Assembly (NCBI GenBank): GCA_021776795.1
Contig: JAJFFC010000020.1
Coordinates: forward strand, 62,001-126,000
DNA length: 64,000 nucleotides
Source of the DNA: Planctomycetota bacterium
GTDB taxonomy: Bacteria > Planctomycetota > UBA1135
Direction of reading: 5' to 3'
Shown here piece after piece: positions 51,929-61,247 of the stretch. How positions within the stretch are numbered: the first letter of the stretch is position 1; every line of letters starts with the position of its first letter. Position numbers and translations under genes: made by a program. The notes beneath the pieces were generated by a model, which saw only the letters and a list, made by a program, of their open reading frames with translations, had not been told where the DNA came from and searched no databases.

Positions 51929-54370
51929 CTAGGGGCCCCAATCCAAGTTGGCAGTGAGCACTTGGCCTGCGGGCGCCTGGGGGATTTCCAGAATGGCAAC
52001 GGCCTTCGGGTCATCGTAGTTGCTCAAGCGCATGACTAATGTTCCAGCAGGCACCATGGCCAAAGTCAGCTGGCTGTTTTGCAGGTAGGCCGTGGTGCGC
52101 AGCCTTGGGTATCGCCGGCCGGGGCGAACATCGGCGCGCACGGGTTGCCCTTGTAAATCTTCCAAAGCAACCGGGCCATCAGCTAGCTTATTGCCGTTCC
52201 GATCTCGAAGCTGAATCACTAGGCGAGAGTTCTCCGGAACCATGCGAATCTCATGCTCGGCGGTGGGGGCATCCACTGCGGCAAAGGTGCCGCGCCATGG
52301 ACGGTAGCCTGCAGCAAGGATTTCGACTTCGATTTCGCCACGGCGCATGTCAATGACAAAGCGGGCGCTGGAATTGGTTGCTCCGTTTTGCAGGTTGGGA
52401 TTTTTCATCGCCAATGACAAACGCGCGGCGCCCACACTTTTCCCAGTATCTTGGTCCACTGCTGTAATCAAATGCCGCGTTTGATGATGGGCAGGGGGTA
52501 CGTAGGTGCTCAGGTCGGCAGTGAGTTGTTGTGCAGTGCCGTCGATCGGGGAAAACCAACGCTGATGTTCTTGCCAAGTGACCAGAGCTCGGCCATTGGA
52601 GTCAAACTCGCCAGTGCCCACAGGCAAAAGCAAAGCGACTTCCAGCGTCCCAGGTAGCAATCCTGAGAAGGAAGTGTATCCACGACGATTCATGCCGCCA
52701 TCGCGGCGCATGAGCGTGAACCAATCTGGGTTTAGGGGCGGCGGGTCCCCCAGATTGGGTTGCCAACTCAAGAGCTGAATGCGTCCTTGTTTTAAGGGGG
52801 TACCCTCGGTATCTACGACGTGAATCCCCAAGCGATGCCCACGCTGAACGCGGTACTCCTGAGGGTCATCGAGCATGCTTGGCACAGGGTGCCAGACATG
52901 GGCGGCCAAAACTTCTTTGCTTCCGGTTTCAAGGACACGCAAGGTGTACTCCTCGCCAATCGGCAACTTCTCGAATAGGAATTCACCTTTGCTGTTCGTG
53001 TTGATATTGAGGTTGTCCCTCGGCGTTTCCAACCAGAGCCTGGCAAAGGCGAGTGGCCGATCCTGTTCGTCGAGGAGTTTGCCGCGGATGGTGCCGAGTG
53101 TTCCTGAAATCGTCATGTGCAGCGTGGGTTGCCGCGTGCTGAAGTCGAGGAACATTTCCTGGCTCTCGTCTTCGCCAGGATAGTCACTCAAATACAGGCG
53201 ATACTCTCCAGGCGGCATGTGCAACATGGCCCGCCCGGCCCGATTGGTGCGGAAGTAATAGTTATCTAGATAGGGGTCAACTCTGCCCGCCGCAGGTCGC
53301 GCACTGGCCTCTCTGGCTTCGCGCTGCTTCCTTGCCTGCGCCGAAGTGGAATCACTGCTTAGGGGATCCAATACGACCAAGTCATCTTCCCAATCGGGTT
53401 GGCGTAAGAAAGATCCTTCATATCTACGTGGTCGTATGGACACATCGACTGCTGGTACACCAACACCTTGCGAATCGGTCACGTTTAGGGAAACGCTGGC
53501 GCCGGGCATCACTTGCAAAGTGCCGACACTCACAGTGCCACCGCCAGGTGGTACATGAGCCATGCCGAGGCCATTCCCGAGTTCATCCAGGGTCGGTTTC
53601 AGCATCAGGTAATCTCCGGGCCGTACGGCAACGGTCCACAATCGATCACTCTGGACCGGACGAAATTCAAATTGTCCATCGCTTTGACTCAGTACGGAGA
53701 TAAATCCTGGAGTGAAATCCAAAGCGGCTCCGCTGTCGTGCATGAGCTCCACCGGCACGCCACCAACGGGGTTGCCCATGTGGTCAATGATTTTGCCGCG
53801 CAGGGTTCCACCGGGTCCAACGGTAAAGAAGTGGCGGTCTTGATCCCCGGGCGAGTAGTCATCGTGGCCCTCATAGGTCATCAAGCCATACTTGCTGGTG
53901 GCTGGAGGAATGGCGGCGACCCAATCGACGTGGGTGTCTTCCAGGAACACAAAGGCGGCCATGCCCTGGCGCGAAAAGGGCACCTCGAAGCGAAAGGTTT
54001 CATTGGTCTCGCGCAACCAAGTTTGCGCCACCGCAGTCCATTGCTCGACATCTTCTGGAGGAGAAATCGGTTGTCCGTCCTCTTTGGTGCTAATCCAAAC
54101 GCGCACCGCAAGTTGCTGTTCCGGCGGGACCTCGGGATCTAGGCCAGAAAGACCTTCGCTCGTGACTTCTTCTCGCTGCAAGGAAGCTGAAGCCTCGGCG
54201 GCTTCCAAATTCAGGGGGTCTGCAGCCTCGGGAAGCTTCTCCTCGACGACAATCTCAGGCGGTGTTTCCGGGGGAGTGTCCTTCTGCGGTGGCCACAGCA
54301 CCAGCGCGAGGATGGCGAGAAGGGCAAATAGGGGCAGCCAGACACGGCCGAGAGAGCTTCCAGGGGCCAT
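51929..54370 (-). CDS. Large anchored extracytoplasmic protein with carboxypeptidase-regulatory-like repeats (paralog 2)
   Basis: The 813-residue protein has an N-terminal membrane anchor (VWLPLFALLAILALVLWPP) and an acidic linker. A conserved module QQLAVRVWISTKEDGQPISPPEDVEQWTAVAQTW (key: VEQWTAVAQTWL) follows. Then come multiple CarboxypepD_reg-type beta modules, including LRGKIIDHMGNPVGGVPVELMHD and IRGKLLDEQDRPLAFARLWLE, ending in PQAPAGQVLTANLDWG. It is clearly paralogous to the adjacent 54401-56938 gene along its whole length. There is no catalytic motif. TAGGCT (54376-54381) lies 5 nt before the ATG, suggesting its own leaderless transcript. The function is unknown; a structural or binding role in the periplasm is likely. 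Confidence 0.7.
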   Translation of the reverse strand: MAPGSSLGRVWLPLFALLAILALVLWPPQKDTPPETPPEIVVEEKLPEAADPLNLEAAEASASLQREEVTSEGLSGLDPEVPPEQQLAVRVWISTKEDGQPISPPEDVEQWTAVAQTWLRETNETFRFEVPFSRQGMAAFVFLEDTHVDWVAAIPPATSKYGLMTYEGHDDYSPGDQDRHFFTVGPGGTLRGKIIDHMGNPVGGVPVELMHDSGAALDFTPGFISVLSQSDGQFEFRPVQSDRLWTVAVRPGDYLMLKPTLDELGNGLGMAHVPPGGGTVSVGTLQVMPGASVSLNVTDSQGVGVPAVDVSIRPRRYEGSFLRQPDWEDDLVVLDPLSSDSTSAQARKQREAREASARPAAGRVDPYLDNYYFRTNRAGRAMLHMPPGEYRLYLSDYPGEDESQEMFLDFSTRQPTLHMTISGTLGTIRGKLLDEQDRPLAFARLWLETPRDNLNINTNSKGEFLFEKLPIGEEYTLRVLETGSKEVLAAHVWHPVPSMLDDPQEYRVQRGHRLGIHVVDTEGTPLKQGRIQLLSWQPNLGDPPPLNPDWFTLMRRDGGMNRRGYTSFSGLLPGTLEVALLLPVGTGEFDSNGRALVTWQEHQRWFSPIDGTAQQLTADLSTYVPPAHHQTRHLITAVDQDTGKSVGAARLSLAMKNPNLQNGATNSSARFVIDMRRGEIEVEILAAGYRPWRGTFAAVDAPTAEHEIRMVPENSRLVIQLRDRNGNKLADGPVALEDLQGQPVRADVRPGRRYPRLRTTAYLQNSQLTLAMVPAGTLVMRLSNYDDPKAVAILEIPQAPAGQVLTANLDWGP

Positions 54371-54400
54371 GTCCCAGCCTAACCGAAAGCCGGGCGCTGG

Positions 54401-56938
54401 TTACTCCTCCTGTTCCAAGAACAGGACTTCTTGACGAACCTCTTCGAGGGTTTGGTCGAGTGTGGCAGTCATGCTGGTGCCAGCTGGAGCTTGAGGCACA
54501 TCGACCCACGCGCTCGCGCCCTGGTAGCCAAAGAGGTTGGGCTTCAACAGCAGGCGCCCAGGAGGCACCATGCGCAGGGTGAGCCGGCCATTTTGCAGCA
54601 TTGCGGTGGAGCGTAGCGTGGCATAGCTGGCATTGATCTCGACATCGGCCAGCTGGGGGGTGGCGCCATCGGCGGCAAACAGGGCTACCTCGCAATCGGG
54701 AATGGCTTCGCCATTACGGTCGACCAATTTGAGGTAAAGCCGACTGTCTTCTGGCGTTAGGGCAATGGTGCGCTCCACCGAAGGTGCGGTCGTCGCGGGC
54801 CACCACTCTCGATAGGGCCGATAACCGCGAGCGAGAATCGTGACAAAGACGCGATCTTGGCGGGTGGTGAAGCTGAAGAAGCCGGTGTCACTTTGGGTGG
54901 CGAGAGTTGTGCGCGGATTCTCCAGTTTGGCATGCAAGGCGCCCACAATCGAGTCGCGCCCCGTCACGGCGTTAGTGATTTGCACTCGGTACTTGGTCTG
55001 CTTGGGTTCCGGTATTTGGTACCCGCTTAAGTCCACCTTCAGCGTATGCGCAGTGCCGGTGACTTCAAGGTTCCAGCGTTGGAACTCAACAAACGTTTTC
55101 CGTGGGCGCCCGCGTGCATCGTGACCGGCATGGGGGTCCGGTAAGTAGAGTGCAATTTCAATCGTGCCAGGAAGAAAACCACCGAAGAGAGCATAGGCGT
55201 CCCGGCCAAGCTGAACTTCGGTCGTGACCTTGCTCAGCCAGTCCGGGTCGACGGCGGCCGGGGTGCGGTCGTTTGGAGTCCAGTTCAGGAGTCTTAGGCG
55301 CCCATCGGGTGGAATGGGAACCTCGCCTGTGGTGCGGACGTGAATAAAACAGTCCAGGGCATCTTGCACCTTAAGAATATGTTCCTCTTTGGTGGTCGAA
55401 GGGAATAGCTCCCACGACGCGGCGGCAAAGGTGCGATCATTATCCAAAGTCTCCCAGATTTCCAAATAGCAAGGTGCTTCCAAGCTCAAACCCGGCGCGA
55501 CGAAGCGTCCTTCGGCGTCTGTCTTCAGATAGAGATCTAGGTAGTCGTTGTATAGGTTGACCGTGGCGTAGGCGACTGCGCGATTCTCCTGATCGAGCAC
55601 CCGACCACGGATTTCGCCGAGGGTCGTCGGCAAGGCAAAGCTCACCGAGTCTTGCTCGGTCGAAAAGGCAAAACGCAAAGGCTGATGCTGGTCTTCGGGC
55701 AACTGATACTGGCCTGGGTAGTCATCAAAGATGGCTTCGTATTGGCCGGGTACTAAAGGGCAATCGACATGGCCATCGCGACCAGTGGTGAAACCATAGG
55801 AATCGGCGTAAGGCGCATCCTGGAGTTGGTCATCTTCCACTTCGTAGTCGTCATACAGATCCTCCACTTCAGCGACCTGCTGGCCAGACAGAAATTGATC
55901 GCGTGCCAAGTCTTCGAATGGGACTTCTACTCCTGCCCAGCCGTAGTCCTCCGGTTCAGGCGTTCGGTACTGTGCATTGAAATAACGTAGGGGAACGATA
56001 TCGACATAAACTCCCGGTACGCCTTGGCCGAGGGAGTCCACAACCTGGAGATCGACCATTTCTCCGCGCATGACCACCAAGGTGCCGACATCGGAAGGCA
56101 AGGGATCGGCCGAAACATCGGTGACGCCGGCGCCATAGTCGAGATTGTCGAAGGTTGGGTTGACCATCAGCCACTCCCCTGGAGGCACGGCAACGGTCCA
56201 CGTATTACCCTCGGTGAGTCGGCCGAAAACAAATTTGCCGGCTTCATCGGTGGTCGTTTGCAGATAGCCCGGCGTGAACTGAATCTGAGCGCCTTCGTCA
56301 TGCATTAAGTGCACCGGCACATTGGCCAATGGCTTGCCCGCGGTATCGACGACCTTGCCTTGGAGCATGCCGCCGAAGCCAACCTGTACGAAAACCTCTT
56401 CGACCTCGCCAAGGGTGTAGTCCAGATGCTCTTCCACACGCTCAAATCCATAGGCGCTTGATCTCGGTGGGACTGCCGCAAACCAATCGACGTGAGTGTC
56501 TTCCTCAAAACGGAAGGTAGCCAAGCCGTGCTGGTTGAAAGGCATTTCCAACCGTTCTGTTTCGCCGGTTTGCTCAAACCAGATTTGCGCAACAGCAGTC
56601 CATTGCTCCGGACGCGGTGGAGGCGAGTCCCGCTCCTCCTCATCGGAAGTCGTAACCCAAACACGAATTTCCGCTTGGGGTGCTCCCGGTTGCGCAAGAC
56701 TTGGGTCTTCTTGGCGATCGACCTCGCGGTTGGGCGCAGACTCTGCTTCTAGTGGACTCGCGACGAAATCTTGGTCGAGCGAGCCTGCTGCGGGAAGTTC
56801 TGCCTGTTGGTCTTGGTTCCAGGATCCGGGCGACTTTCCTGTGGGTTCCTGCCACCACAACACCGCCACCACCGCAAGCAAGCCAACTAGGGCAAGCCAT
56901 AACAACCAGCGGCGGGGCAAAGGGCTAGGGGAGGCCAC
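54401..56938 (-). CDS. Large anchored extracytoplasmic protein with carboxypeptidase-regulatory-like repeats (paralog 1)
   Basis: This 845-residue protein is the tandem partner of the 51929-54370 gene with the same order: anchor (RWLLWLALVGLLAVVAVLWW), PEQWTAVAQIWFEQTGE module, DTHVDWFAAVPP, LQGKVVDTAGKPLANVPVHLMHDEGA, IRGRVLDQENRAVAYATVNLY, and PQAPAGTSMTATLDQTLEE. An Asp/Glu-rich insertion (VEDLYDDYEVEDDQLQDAPY) is specific to this copy. GTG 56938 is the start; TACTCT (56944-56949) lies 5 nt upstream. The pair arose by gene duplication. Acidic stretches may bind cations; that is inference. Confidence 0.7.
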   Translation of the reverse strand: MASPSPLPRRWLLWLALVGLLAVVAVLWWQEPTGKSPGSWNQDQQAELPAAGSLDQDFVASPLEAESAPNREVDRQEDPSLAQPGAPQAEIRVWVTTSDEEERDSPPPRPEQWTAVAQIWFEQTGETERLEMPFNQHGLATFRFEEDTHVDWFAAVPPRSSAYGFERVEEHLDYTLGEVEEVFVQVGFGGMLQGKVVDTAGKPLANVPVHLMHDEGAQIQFTPGYLQTTTDEAGKFVFGRLTEGNTWTVAVPPGEWLMVNPTFDNLDYGAGVTDVSADPLPSDVGTLVVMRGEMVDLQVVDSLGQGVPGVYVDIVPLRYFNAQYRTPEPEDYGWAGVEVPFEDLARDQFLSGQQVAEVEDLYDDYEVEDDQLQDAPYADSYGFTTGRDGHVDCPLVPGQYEAIFDDYPGQYQLPEDQHQPLRFAFSTEQDSVSFALPTTLGEIRGRVLDQENRAVAYATVNLYNDYLDLYLKTDAEGRFVAPGLSLEAPCYLEIWETLDNDRTFAAASWELFPSTTKEEHILKVQDALDCFIHVRTTGEVPIPPDGRLRLLNWTPNDRTPAAVDPDWLSKVTTEVQLGRDAYALFGGFLPGTIEIALYLPDPHAGHDARGRPRKTFVEFQRWNLEVTGTAHTLKVDLSGYQIPEPKQTKYRVQITNAVTGRDSIVGALHAKLENPRTTLATQSDTGFFSFTTRQDRVFVTILARGYRPYREWWPATTAPSVERTIALTPEDSRLYLKLVDRNGEAIPDCEVALFAADGATPQLADVEINASYATLRSTAMLQNGRLTLRMVPPGRLLLKPNLFGYQGASAWVDVPQAPAGTSMTATLDQTLEEVRQEVLFLEQEE

Positions 56939-56985
56939 GCCTAAGAGTAGCGCAGGGGTGGGCGCGAGTTACAGACTCGCCGCGC

Positions 56986-58797
56986 CTAGCTGTCGTCGGT
57001 AGAGAGCACCGCAAGGAATGCCTTTTGCGGGACTTCTACGTTGCCGATGTTCTTCATCCGCTTTTTGCCTTCTTTCTGCTTTTGTAGCAGCTTGCGCTTA
57101 CGCGAGATGTCACCGCCGTAACACTTGGCCGTCACATTCTTCGACAGCGCGCGGATGCTCTCGCGAGCCACAATCTTGCCGCCGACGGCAGCTTGCAAGG
57201 CGACCTCGAACTGGTGGCGGGGAATCTCTTTGCGCAGTACCTTAAGAACTGCGCGACCACGACGTTGGGTGTCACTGTGGTGGCAGATGACCGATAGCGC
57301 ATCGGCCTCGGTTCCGGAAACCAAAATCCGCAGCTTGACCAACTTCGCCGCTTCAAAACGCGGTTCTTCGAAGTTCATGGTGCCGTAGCCTTTGGTGCCG
57401 GACTTCAACTTGTCATAGAAGTCGAAGATGATTTCGGCCAAAGGCAAATCCCAGGTCAGCATGACGCGGTTTGCCGACAGATGCTCCTGGCGCAAGAACT
57501 TGCCGCGGCGCTCGGAACACATCGACATGATCACGCCGATGTTGGTCGCCGGGACCAGAATGTGCGTGGTCACAATCGGTTCGTGAATTTCCTGGAACTG
57601 GGTCGGGTCGGGCAACTCACCTGGCGAGTGGATGTCCTTGACCTCGCCGTCGTTCATGACCATGCGATAGGGCACGGTGGGCGCAGTTTGCACCACATCG
57701 ATGCCCGATTCACGCTCCAGGCGCTCCTGCACAATTTCCATGTGCAGCAAACCGAGGAAACCGCAACGGAATCCGAAACCGAGAGCATCGGAAGACTCCG
57801 GCTCAAAGATGATGGAGCTGTCGTTGAGCTTGAGCTGGTTTAGTGCCGCGCGCAGGTTTTCAAAGTCACCGCTCGAAACCGGATAAATGCCGCACCACAC
57901 CATCGGTTGTGGCTCGCGGTAGCCAGTCAACGCTGCCGCGCGTTCGCCCTTGGCGACGGTCATAGTGTCACCAACGCGCACATCTTCCAGGCGCTTGATG
58001 TTGGAGATGAAATAGCCCACCTCGCCTACCGAAAGCTGCTTGTGGGGCACCGCGACTGGGGTGAACTTGCCGAGTTCCACTGCCTCGTAGTCGGCGTCGG
58101 CGCCAAGCATGTGCACCATATCGCCTTTGCGAATGGTGCCATCCACAATCCGAAGATACACCACAATGCCGCGGTATTCGTCGTACTTGGCATCGAAGAT
58201 GAGTGCGCGCAAGGGAGCTTCGGGGTCACCTTCCGGAGCGGGAATGCGATCGACAATCGCTTCAATAATCTCGGGCACGCCTAAGCCGGTCTTCGCCGAG
58301 CATTTGATGGCCAAGTCGCGCTCCAAGACCAAGGTATTCTCAAGCTCATCCTCAATCTCTTCCGGACGGGCGTGGGGAAGGTCGACCTTGTTGAACACCG
58401 GGATGATGGTCATGTCCTGCTCCATCGCCAAGGAAGCGTTGGCCACGGTTTGCGCCTGAATCCCCTGCGCGGCGTCGATCAGCAGCAAGGCGCCTTCACA
58501 TGCCTGCAAGGACTTCTCCACCTCATAGGCGAAGTCGACGTGGCCAGGCGTGTCAATCAGGTTGAGCAGGTACTCCTCGCCATGAACCATGGTGGTGAGA
58601 GAAACTGCGGCGGCCTTAATCGTGATTCCGCGCTCGCGTTCGAGGTCCATCGAGTCGAGCTGCTGCGCTTGGCGCTTGCGCGTATCCACCGCTCCCGTGA
58701 TCTCCAAAAACCGGTCGGCCAACGTCGACTTGCCATGGTCGATGTGGGCGATGATGGAGAAGTTGCGGATGCGCTCCGGCGGGAAGTTCTTGCTCAT
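56986..58797 (-). CDS. lepA: Elongation factor 4 (LepA)
   Basis: This is a ribosome-associated GTPase. The 603-residue protein has G1 AHIDHGKSTLADR, G2 around RERGITIKA, G3 DTPGHVDF, G4 NKVDLPHARPEE, and the C-terminal LepA domain with PRHQFEVALQAAVGGKIVARESI and KCYGGDISRKRKLLQKQKEGKKRMK (key: CYGGDISRKRKLL). These are diagnostic for EF4 rather than EF-G. It starts 9 nt after the rdgB stop, so the two are probably co-transcribed. Confidence 0.96.
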   Translation of the reverse strand: MSKNFPPERIRNFSIIAHIDHGKSTLADRFLEITGAVDTRKRQAQQLDSMDLERERGITIKAAAVSLTTMVHGEEYLLNLIDTPGHVDFAYEVEKSLQACEGALLLIDAAQGIQAQTVANASLAMEQDMTIIPVFNKVDLPHARPEEIEDELENTLVLERDLAIKCSAKTGLGVPEIIEAIVDRIPAPEGDPEAPLRALIFDAKYDEYRGIVVYLRIVDGTIRKGDMVHMLGADADYEAVELGKFTPVAVPHKQLSVGEVGYFISNIKRLEDVRVGDTMTVAKGERAAALTGYREPQPMVWCGIYPVSSGDFENLRAALNQLKLNDSSIIFEPESSDALGFGFRCGFLGLLHMEIVQERLERESGIDVVQTAPTVPYRMVMNDGEVKDIHSPGELPDPTQFQEIHEPIVTTHILVPATNIGVIMSMCSERRGKFLRQEHLSANRVMLTWDLPLAEIIFDFYDKLKSGTKGYGTMNFEEPRFEAAKLVKLRILVSGTEADALSVICHHSDTQRRGRAVLKVLRKEIPRHQFEVALQAAVGGKIVARESIRALSKNVTAKCYGGDISRKRKLLQKQKEGKKRMKNIGNVEVPQKAFLAVLSTDDS

Positions 58798-58806
58798 GGA
58801 TAGCGC

Positions 58807-59439
58807 TCAGCGCGCGGCGGGCAGGACCGAGGTCAGAATGTTGCGCAGGCGCGCGACAGCGGCACCTCGGTGGCTGACAGCCGCTTTCTCCTGCGCCGAA
58901 AGGCGGGCGAAGGTGCTGCCAGAGGGCTCATGATAGAACAGCGGGTCGTAACCGAAGCCGTCGACGCCGTCTGCAGCGGTCAAAATCCGGCCAGGAACCG
59001 AACCCTCCACGGCGAACAGAGTTTCCTCGGCACGGGCGACGGCAATCACACACCAAAAGCTGGCGCCTCTGTCCTCTTCGGCGACGCCGTCAAGGGCAGT
59101 TAACAGTTTGGCGTTGTTGGCCGCGTCACGGCCTTCGTCTTCGACACCTGCGTAACGCGCGGAATAAACGCCTGGGGCACCATCGAGGGCGTGGACGCAA
59201 AGGCCGGAATCATCGGCCAGGGCCCAAATGTCCGGGCCCAGTTGCGCAGCAGCGGCCTGTGCGGCACTGCGCGCCTTTTTGATGGCGTTGTCGAGGAAGT
59301 TGTCCTGGTCCTCATCGACCTCGGGCAGGCCATCGGGCAGGGCCTCCGGACCCAGCAACGCAACCGGTAGGTCAGCGGTGAGGTCATGAAGCTCGGCCAA
59401 TTTCTTGGCATTTCCCGAGGCAAGCAGGATGCGTTGCAT
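58807..59439 (-). CDS. rdgB: XTP/dITP diphosphatase (RdgB/HAM1 family)
   Basis: This enzyme removes non-canonical purine NTPs (ITP, XTP) from the nucleotide pool. The 210-residue protein has the N-terminal ILLASGNAKKLAEL, the central ALADDSGLCVHALDGAPGVYSARYAG (key LADDSGLCV, GVYSARYAG), and FGYDPLFYHEPSGSTFARLSAQEK with SHRGAA at the C-terminus, all hallmark motifs. ATG 59439 is chosen because TAGAAT (59446-59451) lies 6 nt upstream; a GTG two codons earlier is also in frame. It is followed by lepA. Confidence 0.95.
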   Translation of the reverse strand: MQRILLASGNAKKLAELHDLTADLPVALLGPEALPDGLPEVDEDQDNFLDNAIKKARSAAQAAAAQLGPDIWALADDSGLCVHALDGAPGVYSARYAGVEDEGRDAANNAKLLTALDGVAEEDRGASFWCVIAVARAEETLFAVEGSVPGRILTAADGVDGFGYDPLFYHEPSGSTFARLSAQEKAAVSHRGAAVARLRNILTSVLPAAR

Positions 59440-59489
59440 CCCCACATTCTACCGCCGCAATGGCGGGCCACCGCGGGCAAAGGCGCTCC

Positions 59490-59741
59490 TTAGAACCAGG
59501 TTTTCTGGCCGTTGATATAGGTGTCCAGGAACTCCTCGTCGGACTTAGTGAGGTACAGGATGCCCTCAATAAAGCCAATGATGCCCATGACTGGGGCCAG
59601 AACAATAGTAAAGCAAAGCAGGAGCATGATGACTCCTTCCTTCGTGTAGCCAAGGACGAACTTATGAATGCCTAGGCTGCCAATCAGCAGGCCAAGGACA
59701 CCACAGATCACCTTCTTGTCGCGGGCTTGTGCCAGATTCAT
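59490..59741 (-). CDS. TM2 domain-containing protein
   Basis: The 83-residue protein has two helices (ICGVLGLLIGSLGIHKFVLGY and VIMLLLCFTIVLAPVMGIIGFIEGILYL) with the characteristic GIHKFVLGYTKEG turn between them and a short Asp/Glu-rich end. TM2 proteins occur across bacteria and animals; their function in bacteria is not settled. It is a complete domain with nothing else fused. It is downstream of the accessory pair at 59781-61225 and upstream of rdgB, all on the minus strand. Confidence 0.88.
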   Translation of the reverse strand: MNLAQARDKKVICGVLGLLIGSLGIHKFVLGYTKEGVIMLLLCFTIVLAPVMGIIGFIEGILYLTKSDEEFLDTYINGQKTWF

Positions 59742-59780
59742 GCCCCAAGTGTGTCGATATGGCCGGATTCCGTCAAGCGA

Positions 59781-60665
59781 CTAGCGGACGACGATATCCG
59801 GATTCGCCAGCTGCGCCTCGTAGCGGATTTGATTGAGGTAGCGATGCATGATCATGTCTTCCTCATCCTGCAGGCTCTGCGCCATTCCCACTTGCTCCAA
59901 GGCAAGCTTGACCGCCGCGTCATAGCCGGGAGTGTGATTATCCAGACCGTAATCTACCTGAAGAATGCCCTCAGCAATCCTGTCTGCAAGCCACCATCGT
60001 TGGTGGTGATCGGCCAAAGCCAAGAGGGTATTGGCACGAATATCGGCCATTTTCTCAATGAGTTCAGGATTAGAAAGAGGATTGCCGGTTAGGTAGGCAT
60101 AGATGACATCGGGCGGGTACTGAAAAGGATCTTTCTCCAGCTTCTCGATTGGAAATTGTAGCCAATGCTCAGGGGATCGGTTGCCAAACAGGATGAAAGA
60201 CCGATTTTGCCCCGTAAGTAGAAGCTGCAAATGGTCCATTTGAAAAAGATTGCACGACTCTAACTCATCTTTGTGGCGCAAGGGCACTTCACCGAGAAGA
60301 TGCTGTTGGCTTCTCAAAAATCGATCCAAGGGAAGTGGTTCCCCTAAGTTCACTAGGGCACTTAACCGTTCCTCTTGGCTTTTTAGGAATAAGTCAAGGC
60401 CCTCGGCATATCGACTTGGATAAATAGCGGCAAAGTCACTTCGGATTCTATTGAGAAGATCTTCCGAGACGCCATTACTGATGACTGATCGTTCTAAATC
60501 ATTCTTTGAACCTTGCCATTCTTCCAAAAGCGAATCATTGGTAGCGGCTATGGAGCCGCCTTCCGCAGTAGGAGCGTCCACCATATTTCCGGTGGGTCCC
60601 AGGCTGCACTTCCAAAGGATGGCGAACGCCAGAAGAATGGCCGTAAGGAGAGCCCCAGCCTTCAT
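59781..60665 (-). CDS. Anchored protein of unknown function (accessory)
   Basis: The protein is about 294 residues. A hydrophobic start (GALLTAILLAFAILWKCSLG) may be a lipoprotein signal, although ILWKC is a poor lipobox. The rest is helical and polar, with YAEGLDLFLKSQEERLSALVN and LLALADHHQRWWLADRIAEGIL. I recognise no family. The ATG at 60665 overlaps the TGA of the upstream gene (ATGA), which supports this start over 60677 and indicates coupled translation. Codon use is less GC-rich than in neighbours. It resembles the 27171 gene in general layout only. Confidence 0.62.
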   Translation of the reverse strand: MKAGALLTAILLAFAILWKCSLGPTGNMVDAPTAEGGSIAATNDSLLEEWQGSKNDLERSVISNGVSEDLLNRIRSDFAAIYPSRYAEGLDLFLKSQEERLSALVNLGEPLPLDRFLRSQQHLLGEVPLRHKDELESCNLFQMDHLQLLLTGQNRSFILFGNRSPEHWLQFPIEKLEKDPFQYPPDVIYAYLTGNPLSNPELIEKMADIRANTLLALADHHQRWWLADRIAEGILQVDYGLDNHTPGYDAAVKLALEQVGMAQSLQDEEDMIMHRYLNQIRYEAQLANPDIVVR

Positions 60666-61225
60666 GAACCTGGGCAATCAGGGCATTTGAGCTCCACGTT
60701 TGCATTCCCCCAGACATTCGTCCCATCTCCAAGAACGAGCTTCATGGTTACTGATGGGTTACCGCAGAACAATGCCCTCTTTAGGTTAGAGGATTGGTAG
60801 GTCCATTGGTTTGTAATGGGGTCTTGGGTTAAAGTCCCGGTTTCACTGGTTCCTGTTCCCGGGTCACTTAAGCCAAATTTTGGAGTGCCGGTAGCGGTCC
60901 CCATGTCCAATATTTGGATTTCCAGGCTGAATTCGTAACCACAGGGGTCCGCCTCGCATTCGCAACCTTGAATCGGCTTTGCATAGACGCCATCATGTAA
61001 GGCATCCTCCTCGGTGCCATTCATTTTAGGAAGAAGCTTGAACTGCGCGACGACTCCTAAGCTGACATGAGTAATGTCTTTCCAGCTACCTCCCAATGCG
61101 GAACCTGTGCCGAAGGTCATACTGGCATCACAGGCACAAGTTGCTGTGGTGCATGGATCTTGATTTGGAAGTGGTGCGGCAGAAGCGCCAAGCAGTGTGG
61201 CAAGGAACAGTAGAAATAGTTTCAT
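60662..61225 (-). CDS. Secreted Cys-rich protein of unknown function (accessory)
   Basis: The protein is 187 residues from ATG 61225. A signal peptide (KLFLLFLATLLGASAAP) is followed by a mature region with many cysteines (DPCTTATCACDA, GCECEADPCGYEF, LFCGNP, ELKCPDCPG), suggesting disulfides or a structural metal. The beta-rich middle includes SLEIQILDMGTATG. No family is recognised. The in-frame TTG at 61234 is a weaker start. It is coupled to the following 59781-60665 gene, so the two products may act together outside the cytoplasm. Confidence 0.62.
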   Translation of the reverse strand: MKLFLLFLATLLGASAAPLPNQDPCTTATCACDASMTFGTGSALGGSWKDITHVSLGVVAQFKLLPKMNGTEEDALHDGVYAKPIQGCECEADPCGYEFSLEIQILDMGTATGTPKFGLSDPGTGTSETGTLTQDPITNQWTYQSSNLKRALFCGNPSVTMKLVLGDGTNVWGNANVELKCPDCPGS

Positions 61226-61247
61226 GCTAATCAAGTATCCATTCCTG

